Positions 1 through 6,371 of a stretch of DNA of 6,393 nucleotides are shown here, in pieces. Source of the stretch: Treponema sp. UBA4232 (lineage in GTDB: Bacteria > Spirochaetota > Spirochaetia > Treponematales > Treponemataceae). Made by a program: the position numbers and the translations under genes. The DNA lies in NCBI GenBank assembly GCA_002396325.1, contig DGXM01000186.1:353-6745 (forward strand), given 5' to 3'. The notes below the pieces were generated by a model. It worked only from the letters and a program-made list of their open reading frames with translations, was not told the DNA's origin and did no database searches. Numbering within the stretch: the first letter of the stretch is position 1; each line of letters starts with the position of its first letter.

Positions 1-123
1 AAGAGTTCAAAATGAGTCAGCGGGTCCCAGCGCAGAACTGATGCTGAGCCCCTGATTGCCCCTGCCTGTTACAAAACACAATTCCCGGCTTGATTCAGAA
101 TAAGGAAAGAAGTAAGATGATGA

Positions 124-130
124 TAGGAGG
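124..130 (+). promoter_or_regulatory. Ribosome-binding site deciding the start of the 2H phosphoesterase gene
   Basis: TAGGAGG matches the anti-Shine-Dalgarno sequence closely and sits 7 nt before the ATG at 138. It favours that start over the in-frame TTG at 90 and the ATGs at 117 and 120, which lie upstream of or abut this site. Confidence 0.8.
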
Positions 131-137
131 AATTCGT

Positions 138-671
138 ATGAGCGATTATGCGGTGGTTTTATATTTTGATGACACGACAAACAGCAGGATTCAGAAGATG
201 ATAGACAAAGTTGCGCAGTCAACCGGAGTCGGATATATGAAGACTGCGAATGTTCCTCCCCACGTAACGCTGGCGATGGTGCTTGGCGAAAACGAAAGGG
301 AAATTGCAAATGAATGTGAAAGATTTGCATCGGAAATCGAGGGAGGAAAGGAAGTCGTTTTTGCTTCAATCGGTGTCTTCAATCCTTTTGTGATTTACCT
401 TGCTCCTGTTATGAATGATTTTTTAAGAGAAGCAAACAAAGCCGTAAACGAACGTCTGCAAAAAATCGCCGCACCTGGAAACAGGGGACTTTATCTTCCG
501 AATAACTGGGTGCCTCATGCCGCCGTTGCTGTAAAACTAAACCCGGAGACATTGAAAAAAGCCTTCGCCGTTGTGCAGGAAATGTTCACCCCCTTCACGG
601 CAAAAACCGATCGGCTTGTACTCGCAAAATGCGATCCGTACACTGAACTGAAAATCTGGGATTTGAAATGA
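138..671 (+). CDS. 2H phosphoesterase superfamily protein (2'-5' RNA ligase family-like)
   Basis: This 177-residue cytoplasmic protein looks like a member of the 2H phosphoesterase / 2'-5' RNA ligase superfamily. These proteins act on 2'-5' or cyclic phosphodiester bonds in RNA or nucleotides. The first signature is clear: PPHVTLAMV, with His42 and Thr44 of the HxT motif. The second repeat is recognisable from WVPHAAVAV (His127), but the Thr/Ser expected two residues on is Ala129, so the active site may be altered. The length suits the small bacterial family members. The start at 138 is chosen because a strong TAGGAGG (124-130) lies 7 nt upstream. The frame stays open back to a TTG at 90, but that extension has no comparable ribosome-binding site. 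The next gene starts 13 nt after the stop, which suggests one transcript. The superfamily call is fairly secure; the substrate is unknown. Confidence 0.8.
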   Translation: MSDYAVVLYFDDTTNSRIQKMIDKVAQSTGVGYMKTANVPPHVTLAMVLGENEREIANECERFASEIEGGKEVVFASIGVFNPFVIYLAPVMNDFLREANKAVNERLQKIAAPGNRGLYLPNNWVPHAAVAVKLNPETLKKAFAVVQEMFTPFTAKTDRLVLAKCDPYTELKIWDLK

Positions 672-684
672 TTCAGGAGAAAAT

Positions 685-1659
685 ATGAACTACAGATTTT
701 ACGGCTGGCAGACCGCTGATGTTGCCCCGGCCGCAAGTAAAAATGCAAAAGAGTTTGCTGGCATAAACAATCCGCGGGAAATGTACGAAGCCCTTTGCGC
801 CGTGTGGTGTGAATATACCTGTGCGCCCCGCCTTCGTGAAAATTGGTCTGTGAAAAACCGCACGGTAGGTCAGTGTTCGATTACGGCTTTTTTGGTTCAG
901 GATATTTTCGGCGGAAAAGTTTACGGTATTCCCCGCAAAGGAGGAAACTATCACTGCTACAATGTGATTCCCCGTGCGGACGGAAGTGAGTGCATATTCG
1001 ATTTGACAAGCGAGCAGTTTGGAGATGAGAAACTCTGCTACGAAAATAATCCCGAACAATTTCGTGAAGTCCATTTTATGAAACAGGAAAAAAAAGAACG
1101 CTATGAATTTTTGAGAAAAGAATTGAAGCGTTTATGTGCAGCAGGAATTTTCATAAGGCACAAAATGCGGAGAAAGGACCGCGAGATTACAGATTTCGAT
1201 ACCATCATTCAAATGATAGACTCTTGTCATGTAGTCCGTCTTGGGTTTTACGACAGAAATGAACCTGACTTCCCTTACATCACGCCGATGAATTTTGCAT
1301 ACACGGTTACAGATGGAATAATCCGTCTTTATGTTCACGGAGCAAGAGCCGGCCGACGATGGGAACTTCTGCAGAATACAAATCTCTGTTCGGTCCAAAT
1401 GGAAAAAGACGACGGCATGGAACTTATTCCCGAATATCGCGACATTACGGAACGATACCGCTCTGTCATGGCAAAAGCAAAAATCCGTCTGCTCGAGGGC
1501 GATGAACTTGTGCGTGGAATCGAACTCTGTGTTGCCCGCGATGAAATGTGCCGCGGCTTTGACTGGAACCATGAGGCGTTAAAACACGTTGCTGTCTGGG
1601 AACTGGAGCTTTATTCAATCACTGCAAAATGGAACCGGATCAAAGGAAACGCAGACTGA
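685..1659 (+). CDS. Fusion protein: YunG-like N-terminal domain plus NimA/PPOX-like flavin domain
   Basis: This 324-residue soluble protein is made of two domains. Residues about 35-130 resemble the YunG family (in Bacillus a stand-alone protein of unknown function): GQCS at 62-65, then AFLVQDIFGG, YHCYN around His90, and FDLTSEQF with Asp106. Residues about 161-315 resemble NimA-type pyridoxamine 5'-phosphate oxidase-like proteins. They open with MRRKDREITD, followed by VVRLGF, YITPMNF, and LYVHGARAGRRWELL with His218. This fold usually binds FMN or a related cofactor, and NimA itself is linked to nitroimidazole reduction. An internal ATG at 1165, exactly at MRRKDRE, is preceded by AAGG at 1155-1158, so a separate flavin domain could also be translated. 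The start at 685 has CAGGAGA just upstream and lies 13 nt after the previous gene. Domain identity is good; the reaction is unknown. Confidence 0.8.
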   Translation: MNYRFYGWQTADVAPAASKNAKEFAGINNPREMYEALCAVWCEYTCAPRLRENWSVKNRTVGQCSITAFLVQDIFGGKVYGIPRKGGNYHCYNVIPRADGSECIFDLTSEQFGDEKLCYENNPEQFREVHFMKQEKKERYEFLRKELKRLCAAGIFIRHKMRRKDREITDFDTIIQMIDSCHVVRLGFYDRNEPDFPYITPMNFAYTVTDGIIRLYVHGARAGRRWELLQNTNLCSVQMEKDDGMELIPEYRDITERYRSVMAKAKIRLLEGDELVRGIELCVARDEMCRGFDWNHEALKHVAVWELELYSITAKWNRIKGNAD

Positions 1660-1773
1660 AAAAACGCCGGCGGTTTTCCCGTTTTCAGAATCGGACACAT
1701 TGCATCATTGAATTGAAGTTTGAAAAAATCCTGTGAAAGAAAACGGGTCTTTGAATTGGGGAGGATATAAAAA

Positions 1774-3345
1774 ATGTTTCATTTAGGATTTTCCTACGTC
1801 GGATTGATTTATCTCTGCATGCTGTACATCCCGAATATCATCTGGACAAAAAACAAACCGGCAGATTACGAAAAGGAAGTTGTAAAAGAAAACAAATTCC
1901 TGCTTGCACTTGAACGCTCCGGCGAAGTTTTGGTTACTGTGCTTGCATTGATTTTCACGGATTTCAACATCGACCTTAACCGCTGTTCCTCACTTCCGAT
2001 TCTTGCACTTTCTTTTCTCTTTATGATTTGCTATGAATTGTACTGGATACGTTATTTCAAAAGCACAAAGACTCTCAAGGATTTTTATTCACCGTTCCTG
2101 GGTATTCCTGTTGCCGGCGCATCGTATCCGGTTCTTGCCTTCTTTGTTCTGGGACTCTACGGTGCAAATGCATTCATGCTCCTTGCCGTAACGATTCTTG
2201 GAATCGGTCACATTGGCATTCATGTGCAGCATCAAAAATCTGCTGTTGAAGAGAAAAGGCATTGTCTTCCAATCAGGATTTTAAAAAGGTTTGGTGCGGT
2301 CATTGGGATTGTGCTCGTCATTTTCTTCATCGCATATTTCGGAATCAGAAACATCAGATTCATAAAAGCATTTGCCGGTGCAAAAAATCCGGTTGCGGAA
2401 GACTGTTTTGTTGAGCTGAACGGCCAAAAACAATTCATCCGGGTGATGGGACGAAACCAAAACAGTCCGGTTGTGGTTTTCCTTCATGGAGGCCCGACAA
2501 GTCCGGACGGCATGATGGATTACTGCTTCATGGATTATCTTCTCGATGATTACACTTACATCACCTGGGATCAAAGAGGCTCCGGAAGAACTTATTACAA
2601 GAACAAAAAAGCAGATCCCCAAAATGAGACTGCGGATGTTGAGCAGCTTTTAAGCGATTTGGATTCACTTGTAAATTACATCTGCGTAAGATTCGGGCAG
2701 GAAAAAGTCACGTTGTTTGGACACTCATGGGGAACCATTCTTGCGGCCCGTTATTCCCTGATGCATCCTGAAAAAATTGAAAAAACAATCTGTGTCGGGC
2801 AGGTGGTAAGTTTTTTAGAAGGCGACAAACTTGCTTATGAAAATGCATTGTTAAAAGCGGAAAAGGCAGGAGACAAAACAGAAGAGATGACCAAAGCCTT
2901 GGAAACATATCTGAATACGCCCAGTCTTTTTACAATCAGTGAGCTTAGATCTTTTACAGGACCATACAACAAACCTGAATTCCCTGAAAAGGGATTTATT
3001 TATGGAGCACTTTCACCATATCTTGGACTCGACGACATAAGATGGATGTTCCTTGATAATGCGGATTTAGACAAAACATACGGCAAAAACAGTCTCCTTT
3101 ATGACTATGTTTTCAGCGATGAGATGAAAGACGGAATGAAGTTTTACGGAACAGATTTCAAAGTGCCGATGTATTTTATAAACGGGGAAATGGACTGGAT
3201 ATGTCCAACGGCTCTTGCAAAAAAATATTATGAAGAAATTACTGCTCCTGAAAAAGCCTTCTTCGAAATTGAAGGATGTGGTCACACCCCGCAGGGAGAC
3301 AAACCCAAAGAAGCGGCAGAAATAATCCGCGGCATTGAAAAGTAA
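1774..3345 (+). CDS. Integral-membrane domain fused to an S33-type alpha/beta hydrolase (proline iminopeptidase-like)
   Basis: The 523-residue product has two parts. Residues 1-155 contain about five hydrophobic segments (near 4-23, 47-63, 74-91, 107-128 and 132-149). They resemble a small membrane-protein family of unknown function that I know as a stand-alone protein. A basic loop (about 151-172) leads to another transmembrane segment (173-190), followed by an alpha/beta hydrolase. The hydrolase shows an HGGP oxyanion-hole loop (238-241), DQRGSGRT (266-273), the nucleophile elbow GHSWG (Ser318), Asp474 in EMDWICP and His504 in GCGHTPQ. This is a complete Ser-Asp-His triad of the prolyl aminopeptidase (S33) type. 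The basic loop suggests a cytoplasmic turn and thus an extracytoplasmic hydrolase. GGGGAGG (1758-1764) lies 9 nt before the ATG. The substrate could be a peptide or another small ester or amide. Confidence 0.88.
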   Translation: MFHLGFSYVGLIYLCMLYIPNIIWTKNKPADYEKEVVKENKFLLALERSGEVLVTVLALIFTDFNIDLNRCSSLPILALSFLFMICYELYWIRYFKSTKTLKDFYSPFLGIPVAGASYPVLAFFVLGLYGANAFMLLAVTILGIGHIGIHVQHQKSAVEEKRHCLPIRILKRFGAVIGIVLVIFFIAYFGIRNIRFIKAFAGAKNPVAEDCFVELNGQKQFIRVMGRNQNSPVVVFLHGGPTSPDGMMDYCFMDYLLDDYTYITWDQRGSGRTYYKNKKADPQNETADVEQLLSDLDSLVNYICVRFGQEKVTLFGHSWGTILAARYSLMHPEKIEKTICVGQVVSFLEGDKLAYENALLKAEKAGDKTEEMTKALETYLNTPSLFTISELRSFTGPYNKPEFPEKGFIYGALSPYLGLDDIRWMFLDNADLDKTYGKNSLLYDYVFSDEMKDGMKFYGTDFKVPMYFINGEMDWICPTALAKKYYEEITAPEKAFFEIEGCGHTPQGDKPKEAAEIIRGIEK

Positions 3346-3369
3346 AAACGGGGAAAATGGGAAGGAACC

Positions 3370-3430
3370 CGGCAGGCAATAATTGCAAAGCCGCTATAGT
3401 TTATTCCTGCATTGATTTTGTTTATAGCGG
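3370..3430 (+). repeat. Two overlapping inverted repeats upstream of the nucleotidase gene
   Basis: CGGC-AG-GCAA-TAA-TTGC-AAA-GCCG (3370-3393) can fold as a hairpin with an internal loop. CCGCTATA (3391-3398) is the exact reverse complement of TATAGCGG (3423-3430) across a 24-nt loop. The two structures share bases 3391-3393, so they cannot form fully together. The second ends 2 nt before the AAGGA ribosome-binding site of the next gene. It could be an RNA control element, an operator dyad or the poor end of the upstream transcript; no clear T-run follows either stem. The pairing is seen directly and the role is inference. Confidence 0.4.
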
Positions 3431-3445
3431 AAAAGGAAAAACAGC

Positions 3446-4051
3446 ATGAATATTTATGTGGATTTTGATGATTGTCTTTGTGAAACAGCGGAATATTTTT
3501 CGGCAAGCGTAAGGGAAATGTTCGGTGTCGATGTGCCTTATGAAAAAATCAAATACTTTGATTTGCAGAAATCTTTTAAGCTGACTGACGAACAGTACAA
3601 GGAAATCATGGAAAAAGGACACACGCGGGAAGTCCTCCTTTCTTACGAAGAAACCCCGGGAGCTTCAGAGACAATAAACAAATGGATTTCTTCAGGCCAT
3701 AATGTGTCAATCATTACAGGCCGTCCATGCAGTTCTTTTGAACCGTCGCGGCAGTGGCTTGATGAACATGGACTGAATGGTGCGGAACTTTTCTGCCTTG
3801 ACAAATACGGCCGCGACTCTTTTACAAAAAACAGTGGATTCAGTCTCAAACTTGAAGACTATTATAAAATGCATTTTGATTTTGCAGTGGAAGATTCACC
3901 TATGGCTTTCAAATTCCTGAATCATCTTCCGAATTTAAAGGTTGCCGTTTTTGACAGGCCCTGGAACGTGGACTGCGAATTTCCAAATGAAAATTTTCAT
4001 CGCTGTGCCGGATGGAAAAGCATCGATGCATTTATGGAATCAGGCCTTTAA
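3446..4051 (+). CDS. HAD-superfamily 5'-nucleotidase, 5'(3')-deoxyribonucleotidase (NT5C)-like
   Basis: This 201-residue soluble protein is a haloacid dehalogenase-fold phosphatase. Motif I is YVDFDDCL, with Asp6 as probable nucleophile and Asp8 as probable acid/base. Motif II is IITGRP with Thr91, and motif IV is FAVEDSP with Glu149 and Asp150 for magnesium binding. The FDRPWN stretch (169-174) near the C-terminus and the helical cap between motifs I and II resemble the NT5C / 5'(3')-deoxyribonucleotidase family, which removes phosphate from nucleoside monophosphates. The motif III lysine is not certain; Lys120 and Lys135 are candidates. Cys10 stands where many HAD enzymes have Thr or Val. 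AAGGA (3433-3437) lies 8 nt before the ATG. The gene stands 100 nt after the hydrolase gene and is the last plus-strand gene before the convergent region. Substrate specificity is not shown by the sequence. Confidence 0.85.
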   Translation: MNIYVDFDDCLCETAEYFSASVREMFGVDVPYEKIKYFDLQKSFKLTDEQYKEIMEKGHTREVLLSYEETPGASETINKWISSGHNVSIITGRPCSSFEPSRQWLDEHGLNGAELFCLDKYGRDSFTKNSGFSLKLEDYYKMHFDFAVEDSPMAFKFLNHLPNLKVAVFDRPWNVDCEFPNENFHRCAGWKSIDAFMESGL

Positions 4052-4057
4052 ACATAT

Positions 4058-4138
4058 CGGCACCTACGCCCGGTTGTAGTGGCCCGGCGGAGCCGGGTTC
4101 CGAAGGAATGAAACCACGGAAAACGGGTTTTACGGCCG
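4058..4138. other. Highly structured GC-rich intergenic element (three-way-junction fold)
   Basis: Two perfect hairpins sit directly next to each other: CCCGGC-GGA-GCCGGG (4083-4097) and TTCC-GAA-GGAA (4098-4108). They are enclosed by GTGG (4079-4082) pairing with CCAC (4114-4117). Further out, CCCGGTT (4069-4075) pairs with AAACGGG (4121-4127) with one mismatch, and CGGC (4058-4061) can pair with GCCG (4135-4138). No U-run follows on either strand, so it is not a standard terminator. Because nearly all pairs are Watson-Crick, it can fold on both strands and in DNA. A dispersed palindromic repeat, a structured RNA or a transcript-end stabiliser are all possible. It matches no tRNA or rRNA that I recognise. 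Confidence 0.5.
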
Positions 4139-4162
4139 CATGAACATTTCCCGAGTGCAAGT

Positions 4163-4185
4163 GACGGTGAATGAGCAGTGCCGTC
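4163..4185. repeat. Small hairpin in the convergent intergenic region
   Basis: GACGG (4163-4167) pairs with CCGTC (4181-4185), and two further G-T wobbles can form inside on the plus strand. It lies between the large structured element and the terminator. It may belong to the same repeat unit as the element at 4058-4138 or may be incidental. Confidence 0.3.
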
Positions 4186-4186
4186 C

Positions 4187-4222
4187 AAAAAAAATCCCCG
4201 CCGGAAGAGTCGGACAGGGATT
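4187..4222 (-). terminator. Rho-independent terminator of the FIST-chemoreceptor operon
   Basis: Read on the minus strand, AATCCCTGTC pairs with GGCGGGGATT to give a 10-bp stem with two wobble pairs and a 10-nt loop, followed at once by a run of eight T (A-run 4187-4194 on the plus strand). It lies 37 nt after the chemoreceptor stop. The two G-T wobbles become A-C mismatches in a plus-strand RNA, so the terminator works best in the minus direction. The plus strand has only a later T-run (4229-4233). Confidence 0.85.
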
Positions 4223-4239
4223 GGATGATTTTTACTTCA

Positions 4240-4252
4240 CGGAAGATTTCCG
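4240..4252. repeat. Short perfect hairpin after the chemoreceptor gene
   Basis: CGGAA-GAT-TTCCG forms a 5-bp stem with a 3-nt loop, 7 nt beyond the chemoreceptor stop codon and before the main terminator. On the minus strand it is followed by TGAAGTAAAAATC, not a proper T-run. It may protect the 3' end of the transcript or be incidental. Confidence 0.3.
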
Positions 4253-4259
4253 ATGACCT

Positions 4260-5138
4260 TTACTTCAAAAGCTCCTTGAAGATGGCCTTTATTTCGTAAG
4301 CGAACGAATAGAGGTCGTTGAAGAGCATTTCGTTTTCGGATGCACAAACCGCAAACTTTGTGAGGGTCTTTTTGTTGTCTTCCTCCGCTTTGCGCACTTT
4401 TACAATCAGGTCGTTTATATCAACGATGTTCTGATCGATGTATTCGGTGATGCCGCCTACGTTCATATTGTTTTCCGAGTTTATGGTACGCACATTGGTG
4501 AAGCGCTCAAGTGTGGATTCGGTTTCCTGCGTGAGTTTGGACATATCGTCGGTGTTTTTGAACGTTTCTTTTTCCAGCGAAGAAATGGAATGTGTGAGGG
4601 CGTCGACCTTTGCCTTGATTGTTTCAGAGGTTTTGTCGGTGTCGTCGGAAAGTTTTTTGACTTCGTTTGCGATGATTCTGAATCCTTTTCCGGCGACTCC
4701 TGCACGGGCCGCTTCTATTGAGGCGTTGAACGAAAGAAGGTTTGTCTGCGCCGAGATGTTTTTGATTGAGTCAACCAGCGAATTGATTTCCTTGGCCTGC
4801 GTTATGAGTTCGGTGAACTGCTGGGCATAAAGACGGTGCTCCCGCTCTATGCGTTCCACGGATTTCCCGAGTTTTTCGATGGCATCGTAGATTGAGTTCA
4901 GACGCTCGTTGTTCTGCATCGCTTTTTCAGCAATTCCCTTCGCCTGTTCTTTTATTCCTGAACTTCCATCAACGATTTTCTGAAGTGCCTCCTGCTGTGA
5001 ATGGGTGCTTTCGTTGATTGCATTCGCATTGGCAAGATAATCCTTGAGAAAATCCGCTCCCATTGCATCCTTCGCAAGATATGTGATGAGAATGTCAGCC
5101 GCTTCCTTTCCGCTTTTTACAAGATCAAGATTCTCCAT
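4260..5138 (-). CDS. Cytoplasmic methyl-accepting chemotaxis protein lacking its own sensor domain
   Basis: The 292-residue protein is a soluble chemoreceptor signalling unit. It has no transmembrane segment or signal peptide and is almost entirely predicted helix and coiled coil. The conserved hairpin tip lies at about 117-165 and includes ISAQTNLLSFNASIEAARAG (128-147) followed by KGFRIIANEVKKLSDDT, the surface that contacts CheA and CheW. Ser-Phe-Asn and Ala-Gly-Val replace the commoner Ala-Leu-Asn and Ala-Gly-Glu. Flanking helices contain Glu/Gln pairs that could be methylated. Only about 110 residues precede the tip, so there is no room for a PAS, Cache or 4-helix sensor and no HAMP domain. 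The ATG follows the FIST stop by one base (TGA-C-ATG), with GGGAG inside the end of the upstream gene as ribosome-binding site, so translation is probably coupled. Confidence 0.93.
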   Translation of the reverse strand: MENLDLVKSGKEAADILITYLAKDAMGADFLKDYLANANAINESTHSQQEALQKIVDGSSGIKEQAKGIAEKAMQNNERLNSIYDAIEKLGKSVERIEREHRLYAQQFTELITQAKEINSLVDSIKNISAQTNLLSFNASIEAARAGVAGKGFRIIANEVKKLSDDTDKTSETIKAKVDALTHSISSLEKETFKNTDDMSKLTQETESTLERFTNVRTINSENNMNVGGITEYIDQNIVDINDLIVKVRKAEEDNKKTLTKFAVCASENEMLFNDLYSFAYEIKAIFKELLK

Positions 5139-5139
5139 G

Positions 5140-6279
5140 TCAGTCTCCCATTACTAAAGTCACCAGAGTCTGGTTGCAGTGAATACGGTCAATCTGCTCG
5201 CCGTAACATGAAAAACCGCAGAAGGTTGGAAAAGTGTTCCGGTATTTGCTGATTATGTCCTTCTGCATATTGCTCCTTGCGAAATACATCGTCCGGGTGA
5301 TGCATGTCATCATTATTGTGAATTTAGGACGAGGGATTGCCTCTTTTATGCCGGCACACGTCTCGTCTGCCTTTTCCATGGCATCTCCTATGTGCATCAA
5401 ATGCAGGGTTGTGTTCGGTGTCACGCGCGCAAAAGTGGTGATTTTCTTGTCGGGGGTGAACGATGCGAGAGCCGCGATGTGAAGACTGCCGTTGACGAAT
5501 CTTCCGAACGGGTTTTCGAAAGTCTGCTGGGCTGCCTGTGATTCGCTGACTCCAAGCTGTTCGGCATAAACCGTGGTTGCAGCCCGTCCGTTGATTGTGG
5601 AAATGACGCGCCGCATTGTGTCGGATTCCGTTACGAAGACCTGCTTTCCCGTGGGGTTGAAAATGTCTTCCTGTCTTATGTCGAAGGCACACTTTGTCTT
5701 CACGAAAAGCATCACCGCTCCGTCCTGCGTGGTCCTTCCGTTGTAACTCACGTAGCTTTTCGGGGTGTTTCCTGTGTATCCTGCGGTTGCCCCTGCCAGA
5801 CGGAATTTGTCATTCTTGATGATGGCGTAGAAATTCGAAAGGATTGTCTCTTCTGCGTTGAACACGGCATTCGTGAATTCCAACGCAAAGGCATCCTTGT
5901 GTGAAGACGAGTCGTTGATTCTTATGCCGCAGGCCTTGAGAGCATCCTCGATGTCGGACTTGTATAAAATGGGATACTTGCTTCCTTGGTCAATAAAAAC
6001 ACCCTTCACGCGTGTGGAAGAATCGCTCATGGTAGTGAGTATTATGCTTCCTTCGGTAAATCCCTGATCCGAGAATTCACCGGCAGTACTGGCACCGATT
6101 ACCTCGGACTCCGGGAATTTTTCCTTTATTTTCTGTGATAAAAGCGGGAAATCATAATCTATAGCGGCAAAAAAAATCACAGCCTGATACGAACCAGGGT
6201 TCTTTTTAAGTTTTCCGCACAACTCCGAAACTGCGGCATCAACATTCCTAGTCCGGGTTGTCACAACCTCTTGTTCCAT
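5140..6279 (-). CDS. FIST-domain sensory protein (FIST N plus FIST C)
   Basis: The 379-residue protein matches the FIST sensory family, proposed to bind small ligands such as amino acids in signal transduction. The N-terminal domain begins near residue 1 and shows AVIFFAAIDYDF (33-44) and VIGASTAGEFSDQGF (60-74). LAGATAGY (161-168) lies in the second half of the same domain. The C-terminal FIST C domain ends with MMTCITRT, FCGFSCYGEQ (353-361) and HCNQTLVTLVMG. No transmembrane segment, kinase, cyclase or other output domain is present. The start at 6279 is chosen because AGGAGG lies 4 nt upstream. The frame stays open to 6381, but that stretch holds the promoter and reads as low-quality Arg/Ser-rich peptide. 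The chemoreceptor gene follows directly and is the likely partner. Confidence 0.92.
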   Translation of the reverse strand: MEQEVVTTRTRNVDAAVSELCGKLKKNPGSYQAVIFFAAIDYDFPLLSQKIKEKFPESEVIGASTAGEFSDQGFTEGSIILTTMSDSSTRVKGVFIDQGSKYPILYKSDIEDALKACGIRINDSSSHKDAFALEFTNAVFNAEETILSNFYAIIKNDKFRLAGATAGYTGNTPKSYVSYNGRTTQDGAVMLFVKTKCAFDIRQEDIFNPTGKQVFVTESDTMRRVISTINGRAATTVYAEQLGVSESQAAQQTFENPFGRFVNGSLHIAALASFTPDKKITTFARVTPNTTLHLMHIGDAMEKADETCAGIKEAIPRPKFTIMMTCITRTMYFARSNMQKDIISKYRNTFPTFCGFSCYGEQIDRIHCNQTLVTLVMGD

Positions 6280-6283
6280 AGGG

Positions 6284-6289
6284 CCTCCT
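6284..6289 (-). promoter_or_regulatory. Ribosome-binding site deciding the start of the FIST gene
   Basis: On the minus strand a perfect AGGAGG lies 4 nt before the ATG at 6279. The spacing is a little short but the match is complete. It argues against the longer reading frame beginning at 6381. Confidence 0.75.
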
Positions 6290-6342
6290 GTGCACCGTCC
6301 CCCAGTAATCTCACTCTCCGAACGGCTCCGGTCGCTTGCTAC

Positions 6343-6371
6343 AGTATAAACCACGTTCGTCAAAAAAACAA
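6343..6371 (-). promoter_or_regulatory. Sigma-70-type promoter of the FIST-chemoreceptor operon
   Basis: On the minus strand TTGTTT (6371-6366) and TATACT (6348-6343) are separated by exactly 17 nt. The -10 box matches consensus at five of six positions and the -35 box at three. A run of seven T crosses the -35 box and start of the spacer. Transcription would start near 6336, giving a leader of nearly 60 nt before the ATG at 6279. A TTGACG at 6363-6358 is only 9 nt from the -10 box and is too close to serve as -35. Confidence 0.6.

Noticed and set aside
22..52. Hairpin CAGC/GCTG inside GGG/CCC at the window edge
   Set aside because: The stems are only 3-4 bp with an uneven internal loop and no T-run. 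It may be the tail of an upstream gene, but no C-terminus can be recognised in 1-89.
90..118. TTGATT-17-TAAGAT promoter-like pair before the first gene
   Set aside because: It would start transcription inside the TAGGAGG ribosome-binding site at 124-130, which would spoil that site.
673..1074. Minus-strand reading frame of 133 codons
   Set aside because: It lies opposite the YunG-like part of the fusion gene, has no ribosome-binding site that I can see and resembles no known family. The plus-strand frame has clear domains.
1132..1572. Minus-strand reading frame of 146 codons
   Set aside because: It is a shadow of the flavin domain coding sequence, with no recognisable motif and no start signal.
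1661..1685. Possible terminator after the fusion gene
   Set aside because: AAAAC can pair with GTTTT around GCCGGCG, but the stem is short and AT-rich and the following T-run is interrupted by CCCG. It is too weak to call.
4140..4256. Possible 38-residue small protein in the convergent region
   Set aside because: There is no ribosome-binding site before the ATG, and the frame runs through the minus-strand terminator stem and A-run.
4438..4830. Plus-strand reading frame of 130 codons
   Set aside because: It lies antisense to the conserved signalling tip of the chemoreceptor. The hydrophobic look follows from complementing coiled-coil codons.
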